From: Laburnicola sp. R22_1
Lineage: Eukaryota; Ascomycota; Dothideomycetes; Pleosporales; Didymosphaeriaceae
NCBI GenBank assembly: GCA_014281115.1
Contig: JACONQ010000016.1
Coordinates: 1,984,001-2,048,000 of the forward strand
Reading direction: 5' to 3'
Length of the DNA stretch: 64,000 nucleotides
This document shows, in pieces, positions 56,104 through 64,000 of this stretch. The translations under genes and the position numbers were made by a program. Under the pieces are notes generated by a model. The model worked only from the letters and a program-made list of their open reading frames with translations, was not told the DNA's origin and did no database searches. The number at the start of each line of letters is the position of its first letter. The stretch's first letter is position 1.

Positions 56104-57165
56104 ATAACTATAATGAGGGAGAGACAGTCCCCATATCTTCCGCTATCTATGCAGTCCTTCCCAGCAACACGAAAACCCAGATCCTTCCCCTGCAGCTTGT
56201 TCGCAAGTTGTACGTCAGCAATAGTGATAAGAGTTTGAGACGCTCCAGGAGACACGATTGGAGTTCGATGTACTTGCTGAATGATGGCCTGAGTCATACG
56301 AGGGAGAGGCATCATACATGAAACGCGTCGACGTACTCCGATCGCTTCATTATAAGCCGGGCCTCCAACGGAACCGGTCCATACTTTCTCTCCGTTCACC
56401 TTCTACTCCACCTGGTGCAGCAGCACATCGGTTCCGGTCTCCACTGCGGCATCGGCAGGTGTGTTCCCATAATTGGTGGCTAGTGCGGCTTCTGGGTTTT
56501 GTTGGTTAAATGCTTCTATAGCTCGTCGTTCTTCCCTTTCGTGCCTGAATGAGGAATTTTCAAGGCCTGCAGTTGTTGCGCCTGCCTCGCTTTCGCGAGC
56601 TTCTTGCACTGTTCTAAATTCATACCGGAGGCGAAACGGAATACGAGGGGAAACTGGAAAAGAGACCACGAAGTCTGAGTACTGGGTGTTAAGGATAAGC
56701 AATACGAAGGCAAATCGTACTTAGACCCTCCCTGGTTGCGTGTAGTTCTGGACCCCACCTACGCTCTACTCAGTACAGTAGATCCGTGTTCTCGTCGTTC
56801 CTATCAGGATATCCAAGAAGCCTATTTCTGGTCGTGCGTTAACTTCCTGCACATCAAGTTGGCTAAATCATCGAGATGGCAGCGTGCACTCATACGTTTA
56901 TCAGTAGTTGCATTGTGCGACTGCAGGGGGCGAAGATATCAGCTGCCTAGCGTGGCCTTGCACCAATCGCTCGATCGGCCTTAGCCCACAGATCATTACG
57001 ACACGGCTGAACCCCGCGACATGTCGATTCCGCCCCCTCACACTGCCGCCTAATCTCGAATACACTCGTTCTCCTGCCTTCGTTCATTCCTAGTCGTAAC
57101 CTCTCAAGCGAGGCAGATTATCGTTCACCCACAACCCTATACTTGCGAATACGTGGAACTGCGTG
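56104..57165. other. Intergenic region without a supported gene
   Basis: Between the C2H2 remnant and the HET gene. Short minus-strand frames near 56,403-56,702 (Ala/Glu-rich) may belong to a decayed gene, but I cannot identify it. One MITE copy lies at 56,664. Confidence 0.45.
56664..56728. mobile_element. ~76-bp MITE family, copy 7
   Basis: A diverged copy with the blocks AAGTCTGAGTACTGGGTGTT and GGATAAGCAATACGAAGG and an eroded right end. Confidence 0.6.
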
Positions 57166-59274
57166 ATGTCTCTGTGCGATCTTTGCAAGAATATCCCATG
57201 GGAGGAATTGCCCACTGTCCCGCCCGATCTTCCATCTATAATCAGCGGCCACAAGTACATCCAACCAGTGCTGCAATGGCCCCGGGATGTGCGCGGCCAC
57301 CCACATCATCAAAACCTGGATGCATTACGACAATCAGCTTCGATGTGCGATATTTGCAGGCTCATCCATCCGTGCGTCTGCCGAGAATGTGGAGAAACAG
57401 CTCGAAGAGTTGAAGGCGGAATGGGAAGTGAGGCAATACGCTTGGCCTACATGGGAGCTGTGGCTAGTGAAGAGGCGTGAGGGAGGTGACGGGTGTTGGG
57501 TCATGAGCTTTGTAGGTGGTAAGAGTGGAGAGGCGTGGATTGTAGCGGCTCTTGGACTTTGCGTTCGAGAAGGTGAGTAAGATCCCAGGCTGCTAGCTGT
57601 AAGTGTTACCTACTTGACAACAAAGCCCTAACGGTTCTAGGCGATGCATTGCAATCCGTGATTGCGGGAAAACCCGTAGAGGGAAGGGCCGACTCATCAA
57701 ATGCGATAGGAAGAGCTCGCGAATGGCTGCAAGAGTGCGACAAGCATCCTTCTTGCAAGCCATCTGAAACACTGCTACCATCTCGCATCATAGATGTGGG
57801 AGACCTCGATAGCCCGCAGGTACGCCTTTGGGCGCCAGTCCCCGAGGGAACGATTGGAAAATACATCTCCCTGAGCTATTGCTGGGGTACGTCGCGCGAG
57901 TTTACTACGACGCGAGCCACAATCGAAGAACGGAAGACTGGAATCACTATTGCGGACATGCCAGCCACGTATCAAGATGCCATCAGGATGACCCGGGAGC
58001 TTGGAATCCGCTATCTTTGGGTTGATTCGTTGTGCATTTGTCAAGATGAGCACGCAGACTGGGAGAGAGAGTCCGCCAAAATGCTCTCGACATATTCGAA
58101 CTCATATTTGACCATCTCGGCGACTGGGGCGACGGAGAGTGCCGAAGGCTTTCTTGGGCACAGATTGGATCGAACCTTCGTAGAGCTGGGTTATAGCCGC
58201 GGTGGCTTACATGGTAATGTTCTAGCTTTCAGTCTCCCTCTCCGAGAGGAGCTCGTCACGTATGATTACATTACCCTTCCACACGAACCTCTCTCAAAAC
58301 GCGCCTGGGGTATACAAGAACGCGTGCTCTCACACCGTGTTCTGCTATACGGTACGAGCCAGATGTTCTATGAGTGCAACGAAGGGTATCATGGGGAGGA
58401 CGGCCTCTATCTTAAAGAACGTCACCATTGTGCCCATAAGAGCTTGAAGCGCGAAGAACCAGATGGAAGTTTCTACAAAGGCTTGAAGCTGAACAAAAGA
58501 GCTAAGCGCAACCTCCTCAATGGATGGTACATCCTCCTCTGGCTATACGGACCTCAAAATCTCTCGCATGCCTCTGATAAACTTCCCGCCATACCAGGTA
58601 TTGCCAGTCTCTACGCAAAAGAGATCGGAGAAGAGTATCTCGCTGGCTTGTGGAGAGACCAACTGATTGAAGGCTTGATGTGGCAGAGCCTGAGGTATAG
58701 GCGAGTGTCAGAGTACCGTGCTCCGTCATGGTCGTGGGCATCCGGCGACGGCATTCCGGCAACAGGCCAAGACCTAGACTACACCGAGATTGCGGAGATC
58801 ATGGATGCAAAAGTCATCGTCAAAGGGTCCAACCCCTTTGGTGAAGTCAGCGACGGGTGGATCAAGCTTCGCGCTCCGATGATACAGCTATACATGATGC
58901 TCGACAACTGGGATCCTGAAGCGCCAGGCCAATATCCCTATGCCAACAATATCAAAGTGCGCACGGAAAAGGGCGACCCCGAGGGAACTTACTCACGCTT
59001 CGACTTCGCCTTCAAGGCGGATGATGCACCGCAGGAGGCGAAGAAGATTGCAAAGAGCCTGGAAGGGGTCGACATCTTTGCCCTTGTTATCTTGAAGTCC
59101 GTGTCTTGGGACCCAGAGGATGACGAGGGAACATATCATTCGCTGATTGTGAAAAAAACGAATGGGAGGGATGCCTACCAGAGGCTCGGGTCTCTTCTCT
59201 GCGATGAGAAAATGCTGGGGCAGGAGCCGGAGAAGCAGCCAAAGGAAGAATACCCCACGATCACACTCGTTTAA
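57166..59274 (+). pseudogene. HET-domain (heterokaryon incompatibility) protein, frameshifted
   Basis: The frame from ATG 57166 ('MSLCDLCKNIPW') continues to about 57373 ('MCDICRLIHP'), then the matching family text resumes in another frame ('ASAENVEKQLEELKAEW ... YAWPTWELWL'). One extra base or two missing bases at about 57373-57380 explain this; no intron does so without deleting the Cys motif. A 68-bp intron (57573-57640, GTGAGT...TTCTAG) follows and the rest is open to TAA at 59272. The HET core is intact: 'YISLSYCWGTSREFTT', 'YLWVDSLCICQDEHADWE', 'YSNSYLTISATGA', and later 'LSKRAWGIQERVLSHRVLLYG' and 'YRAPSWSWAS'. Such proteins trigger cell death or rejection on fusion between unlike strains; they are numerous and often disrupted in ascomycetes. 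A sequencing error is possible. Confidence 0.88.
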
Positions 59275-60471
59275 GCGCCGCAACGTGGAATTTCTCTTTT
59301 CATTAGCGAACGTTGCTCTACGACCATGGGTGACTACAGCACCAGGACAAGAATCTGAGTACTGTGTGTTGACCCAGGATGGACAATACCGAAGCCAACT
59401 GTACTCTTATCTCTGTCCTGTGGCTGAACGTGGGAACTCTGGTTGCTACAAAATCTGCTATCGTCCCTACCCTGAGTCTATTTCAACAACGAATCCACTC
59501 ATTCTAGTTTACGAGCTCTCATGCAGGGCCGCTTTGTTGCAGCCTTCGTCTTTGAACGCGACATCATGTTTGATTTCTAGCAATCACGCAGGGTATTGAC
59601 AGTAGGATACAGAATCATCGATCACGATTGGATTCCATGATCAAGAGTTGCACTCCATCTGGAACAGCGTCGCACAGCCACCGAAAGATGTAATCCTGAA
59701 GCATCATCGATACGGTATAACGACTGTGCCGCATATCCCTGACATTGTATATGCGCCACAATACACCCACCAGCAACGGCTCCTCCCTTGCTACGTCTTA
59801 CAACGGTTTCGGTGCTACCTGGATTTCACGGTGTAACGTCGGCGCACTTTCCACGAAGTGTGAAGATTGTGAATTCGACGGGTATGAGACGTTTGAAGAG
59901 TCAGAATCCGCAACTCAATTGAGGCGAGCGCTAACCGCAACAGGCACGTAGGTGTTGGAATTGATTGCCCGGTAGAGTTGCTGCATACGGAGTTGATCAA
60001 TCAGGCTACAGCTAGGCTCGATATCGACAAGCGCGACACCACAGAACTCCGTCGCACGAACACCTACAGACGGACGATCTTGGGGAACGTGGCTATATCT
60101 CGGACCGCACCCGTCCGCCGTGATCTGATGCCGCAGGAGTTTGCGAAAGAATTCTGGGTTGCGGCTCGATGCATCTTCGGTGAGCCCGCGACCCTGCGGT
60201 CTAGAAAGATAGTGTAGTTCAGCTGCGCAAGCCTGGTGCAGCCCTTACGCCTTGCGGCTGCATGTCAGCTACACCCGAGTACCACCACTCAGCGAAACCC
60301 ATACTGCCTCACCGACTCCCTGTCATTTCCGCAGCCACGGTCCCCGCTCTCATATTTTTACCCCTCCTATATTTCTGGCCTTTCCCACGGATCTGCCCTG
60401 CAACACACGAGGATAGCGATGCTGCCCTTGGTGACAATCTCCGATTGACATCACCGTGAGGAAGCTTCGCC
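59275..60471. other. Intergenic region without a supported gene
   Basis: 3' flank of the HET gene and upstream region of the membrane-protein gene, with one MITE copy. No coding remnant is identified, although short HET-like fragments cannot be excluded. Confidence 0.45.
59344..59419. mobile_element. ~76-bp MITE family, copy 8
   Basis: Full length (76 bp): AGGACAAGAATCTGAGTAC at the left, core GACCCAGGATGGACAATACC, right end GTACTCTTATCTCTGTCCT. It lies 70 bp past the HET stop codon. Confidence 0.75.
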
Positions 60472-62775
60472 ATGGCAACTCATCGCTCTCCAAATTTTTC
60501 GCCGCTGAATTCGCCAGAGACACGGCCCGGCGTATCCAGATCAACAACAACCACCTCAGCTTCCTCCCATGGATCCTCCGGTTCTCTGGCAGAGAAACGC
60601 GCCCGATTCGAAACAACGATGAACAATGGATTGGGCATCCAGATCAAGGGTATGAATACACCTGTCTCTCCGGATAGTGTGTATCGTCTCAAGAGTGGAC
60701 TGTATTCGCCTCTATCGCCAGCGCCACCGTGGCCACCCATCAGCAGGTCCGAGACCATGACCTCGCATATGTCCCGCTCGAGAACGGATCCGATGACTCA
60801 ACGACTCATCGAACACCGAGCAACCCAGGCCGCACGATGGACGATACACTGGCGAACCCCATTCATGATGATGGCCTATTTTACTGTGGGGGTCGCCCTT
60901 GCTATTGCACAACATCTGTTTTATGCTTCTCTTCACCACAAGATCGAAGACGACGAAGGCAAAAAGGTCAAATGGGTGCTGTACGGTCGCGCACTTGCCT
61001 ACTTTTCGAAGATTGCTTTCGCCATGTGCTGCATTCTTGTCTATCGCCAACGGATCTGGACAACCTTCCGAAGGCAGGCGCTCTCGGTTCTGTCCATCGA
61101 CCAGTTGTTTCTCGCGACCGAAGACCTGTCTCTGTTCCGAAACTGGGAAGCAATCAGCAAGGCGCCTCTAGCGGTCGCTATGGCCTTGGTCATCTGGTTG
61201 ATTCCTGTCGCTACCATTATCTTCTCGCCTGGTGCGCTCACTTTCGGTTGGTACTTTGAGGTCGACAATGCGCAGCTCATGGTGCCTAACCTTAACTTCT
61301 CGATGGAATCTATCAGCGATTGGCGTATACCGTCGACTATGAGAGACGGCACGACGAAGAAGTCACTCATGTTCTACAACACCACCGATGCACAGGGAAC
61401 AACGCCAGGTTTCTTTGACTACTTTGATCAGCCCTCAGCGGACGTCACACGTGTGACCCTCATGAACGCTTTTTCTTCCACAGATGCTGCTTTGAACCGA
61501 CCAGACGCCCGTCAGAAATCCTGCGGCGGCAGCTTCAATTGTACTTATACGACATCCTTCCTCGGGCCAGGCTACAGGTGTGAGCAGATGGCCACCAGTG
61601 CTGCCGACAACGCCAAGCTGCGAGAGGCTGGAGCGCCTTTCAATACCACCAAACTCATACCGGACGGCAAACATGTCTACTTTGCCGACGTGGAAGGAGA
61701 GTACTCACGCCCGCAGGATGACAGGATAACCGCGCCGGGGGGTATACCCCCGCCTGCTGTGAACCTCGACAACGTCGGACTGTTCAAGTCCGAGCCGGTG
61801 ATCTGGATAGGATATGCAGTCAATTCCTCCAGGAAACTGCCTGCCGATTCTCCGTTCCGATCGAACTGGACGCACAGTTTCAATCAGCACATTTTCCGCT
61901 GCATCCACTACGAAACCAAATATACAGTGAAATGGAACTACACCGATCCCTATTTCAAAACGGATGTCTCGCAGGAATTTCTCTCTCCGGTTGTGAATAC
62001 GACTTTCTCGCAGAACTCGGACGGCTCGCCTAACTGGGATATTCCTGTACCGTTGCAAAACTACGTCAGTCCACGGAACGTCCAGCTATATAAGAAAGTT
62101 GCTGCGTACCACACAATGGGGCAGTCATTGCGCAAGTTCCTGAAGGGCAATATCGAAATGGACGCACCGGTTCCCGGCCCGTCGTATCCGCGAGTTGGCT
62201 CTAATATCGCGCAGACAAGGCTTGTTAGCAACGTTACCAGCCTGCCGGCGAAGGACCTACCGGACCAACTCCAACAGTTCTACACCAGCATGGTTCTCTC
62301 GCTCTTCACTGCCCCGCAGATGCTCGTGGTCTCACAGGAGGAGGTTTTGGTCAACAGGACGCGATTCCAGTCGACTTTCATATACGACGCGGAAAAACTC
62401 TGGGCGTGCTATGCTCCGGTCATATTTGTTACACTCATTATCCTATTCATTGGAGCTTGGGACATGCTCAAAGACGGCACAACCTTCTCGGTCGGCTTCT
62501 CGCGCATCATGGTCACAACCCGGAACAGCACCTTGGACCACATCAGCCGCGGCGCGTGCTTGGGCAACGATCCATTCCCACTCGAACTCATGCATACACG
62601 ACTGCAATTCGGCGTTCTGAACGATGATACGGACGACTACGCCAGCCCAGACGCGTACCCAGGTATCGGACACTGCGCATTCGGCGTTCCCTCGGAATTA
62701 TCGCCCATCCGCAAAGGAATGCCGTACGCCGGTCTCGCAACAGCAGAAAGTAAATCAAAGGAGAAAGTTGACTGA
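60472..62775 (+). CDS. Large four-pass membrane protein of unknown function
   Basis: A single exon encodes 767 aa; the start has a good context (CGCCATGGC). Residues 1-125 are Ser/Thr/Pro-rich and presumably cytosolic. Membrane segments are at ~131-153, ~174-191 and ~231-251, then a ~390-residue loop, and a last segment at ~644-665 ('APVIFVTLIILFIGAW') with a ~100-residue C-terminal tail. The long loop has Cys residues (for example 'SCGGSFNCTYTTSF', 'YRCEQM') and many N-glycosylation sites (NTT, NCT, NSS, NWT, NYT, NVT, NRT), so it should face the cell exterior or a secretory lumen. Similar proteins are common in filamentous ascomycetes and some are labelled 'formylmethionine deformylase-like' in databases, a name I see no sequence support for. 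The function is unknown. Confidence 0.85.
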   Translation: MATHRSPNFSPLNSPETRPGVSRSTTTTSASSHGSSGSLAEKRARFETTMNNGLGIQIKGMNTPVSPDSVYRLKSGLYSPLSPAPPWPPISRSETMTSHMSRSRTDPMTQRLIEHRATQAARWTIHWRTPFMMMAYFTVGVALAIAQHLFYASLHHKIEDDEGKKVKWVLYGRALAYFSKIAFAMCCILVYRQRIWTTFRRQALSVLSIDQLFLATEDLSLFRNWEAISKAPLAVAMALVIWLIPVATIIFSPGALTFGWYFEVDNAQLMVPNLNFSMESISDWRIPSTMRDGTTKKSLMFYNTTDAQGTTPGFFDYFDQPSADVTRVTLMNAFSSTDAALNRPDARQKSCGGSFNCTYTTSFLGPGYRCEQMATSAADNAKLREAGAPFNTTKLIPDGKHVYFADVEGEYSRPQDDRITAPGGIPPPAVNLDNVGLFKSEPVIWIGYAVNSSRKLPADSPFRSNWTHSFNQHIFRCIHYETKYTVKWNYTDPYFKTDVSQEFLSPVVNTTFSQNSDGSPNWDIPVPLQNYVSPRNVQLYKKVAAYHTMGQSLRKFLKGNIEMDAPVPGPSYPRVGSNIAQTRLVSNVTSLPAKDLPDQLQQFYTSMVLSLFTAPQMLVVSQEEVLVNRTRFQSTFIYDAEKLWACYAPVIFVTLIILFIGAWDMLKDGTTFSVGFSRIMVTTRNSTLDHISRGACLGNDPFPLELMHTRLQFGVLNDDTDDYASPDAYPGIGHCAFGVPSELSPIRKGMPYAGLATAESKSKEKVD

Positions 62776-62926
62776 AGAGGAAACAGAGTAACCCCTGGTG
62801 CTGCGAATATGTGGGGATTAAGGCATGGATGCCATGCTCGCTGTGCCTGAGAGTTGTTTCACGTACCCGCGTACCCGCGCAAGGCACACCGGGCCCAGCC
62901 GCCCCCACTGACTCCACCTCGCTCGC

Positions 62927-63978
62927 CTAGCAGATTCCAATGACGCCGTTTACCGGGATATCGATGCTTGTTGTGTACGCCGCTGCGTCGCTCAACAGAT
63001 ACGCATATGCGCCGCCCAGCTCCTCGACCTCGGCTAGTCTTAGGATGCCGCCGTAGTACTTGAGTTGCTGCTCCCAGTCTGGCTGCTCCGGCACCCAGTA
63101 GGTCATGGCCATCTTGACGAGGCCGGGGGACCCCGAGTTGACGCGGATGTTATACTGCGCCCCCATAGCAAGCGTGTGCGTCATGTTGCGGATGCCAGCC
63201 TTGGACGCCCCATATGGCGCCGAAGGGACGCGCTGTTGGAAGTCAGTCACTTGAGCGATACGAGGACAAGAAGAATGGCGGACCTTTTTTTTTTTTTTTT
63301 TTTTTGTGAACAAAGCTGCATCCCGCAACTATACTATGGCAAACGAAAATCTAGCCATACCCTTTGTTTCTGTGTACCAGCTCTGTGAGATACCATGTAA
63401 TGCCCCACCTTACCTTGTTCGGACGATACGAAGCCATCATCCACGCAGTAAACACGATCGACCCCTTGATCCACAGCTTCATAAACGCCCCCGCTGCCAC
63501 CCGTAAAACGCGCCATACAACTACACATGTCCTTTCATTCGCTTTTTATCCGCTCTCCTGCTCCCTCTCCCCCGCTCACGCCTCACCACCAAACCACAAA
63601 AGAAAAGAAGGAAACCCTCACATTATCACTCCACAACCCCTCAATCTCCTCCGTCGTACCCTCCAGCGCAGGCTTATGCATCGTGCGCCCCGCATGAGCC
63701 ACCATGGCGTGTATCGCGCCCGCCTCTCGCTCGGATCATCGTGTGCACAGCGGCTTCCAGCGAGGCGCTTCGTTTGCGACGTCGCCTTGGAGGAAGAAGA
63801 CTTGGTTTGGGTGCTGCGTGGCGAGGAGGGTTGCGAAGTCGGGACCTGGCGCGGTGATGTGATGTCGATGGAGGAGATTTTTGAGGCGCCGTTGGCGAGG
63901 CGGCAGCTGGTTGCTATGCCGAGGCCGATTCCTGAGGGGGCGGGGGGTGACGTGACGTGCTGTATGTATACTATATAG
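62927..63978 (-). pseudogene. Decayed short-chain dehydrogenase/reductase
   Basis: Reading leftwards from 63,970 the minus strand gives a Rossmann start ('SGIGLGIATSCRLANGA'), then 'DFATLLATQHPNQVFFLQGD', 'SLEAAVHTMIRARGG', 'AIHAMVAHAGRTMHKPALEG' and 'AFMKLWIKGSIVFTAWMMAS', each in a different frame, so at least three small indels are needed. The last exon (63232-62927) is intact: 'SAPYGASKAGIRNMTHTLAM' with the YxxxK pair, 'NIRVNSGSPGLVKMAM', ending 'DIPVNGVIGIC'. The catalytic Ser that normally follows 'FTA' is Trp. The Gly-rich cofactor motif reads 'TSPPAPSGIG', missing the first Gly. The intron 63233-63413 contains a T20 run and is unusually long (181 bp). The 5' end may lie beyond the window. 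Confidence 0.75.
63286..63305 (+). repeat. Poly-T run
   Basis: About 20 T residues lie inside the probable intron of the decayed dehydrogenase (poly-A on its coding strand). Confidence 0.9.
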
Positions 63979-64000
63979 GTAGCTACTAGGATGATGTTTG

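Overview
The window looks like a stretch of a filamentous ascomycete chromosome (Pezizomycotina; Dothideomycetes is my best guess, not proven). The reasons are: short introns of 45-180 bp with GT...AG borders and CTAAC/CTGAC-like branch sites; typical fungal genes (a Sfi1-type centrin-binding protein, a NBR1-type autophagy receptor, a HET-domain protein, a ferric-reductase-like protein, a non-secreted aspartic protease); and transposons destroyed by C-to-T/G-to-A transitions, the pattern left by repeat-induced point mutation (RIP).

Layout. Positions 1-17,600 and 19,370-25,130 are AT-rich repeat blocks. The first holds two complete Ty1/Copia elements with intact LTR pairs and 5-bp target duplications (1791-7261 on +, 8628-14697 on -), microsatellites, a 9-bp minisatellite and most copies of a short retroposon. 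The second holds a pogo/Fot-type DNA transposon (20163-24866) interrupted by a second pogo element (20740-22889) and a 703-bp foldback element (22895-23597). Between the two blocks lies a small GC-balanced island with one gene for a secreted, GPI-anchor-like protein that contains an internal duplication (17772-18569).

From 25,130 on the composition is normal and genes follow at ordinary density: a NIS1-like secreted protein (-), cytosolic isoleucyl-tRNA synthetase (+), Sfi1 (+), Nop13-like RRM protein (-), NBR1-like receptor (+), aspartic protease with an in-frame stop (+), ferric-reductase-like oxidoreductase (-), Nudix hydrolase (-), an intron-containing tRNA-Arg(ACG) (-), a fragment of a DUF3435-like C2H2 protein (+), a frameshifted HET gene (+), a large four-pass membrane protein (+) and a decayed short-chain dehydrogenase (-). 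The right half (50-60 kb) also carries most copies of a ~76-bp MITE with ~19-bp inverted ends.

The genes do not form a cluster or pathway. The most interesting signals are repeats: (i) a SINE-like retroposon family of nine copies, eight of them with clear 10-14 bp target duplications, a fixed 3' end and variable 5' truncation; (ii) the ~76-bp MITE family, one copy 15 bp upstream of the NIS1-like start codon; (iii) the nested transposon stack; and (iv) genes caught in decay by nonsense or frameshift (aspartic protease, HET, dehydrogenase). All gene models were spliced by eye; no homology search was run.
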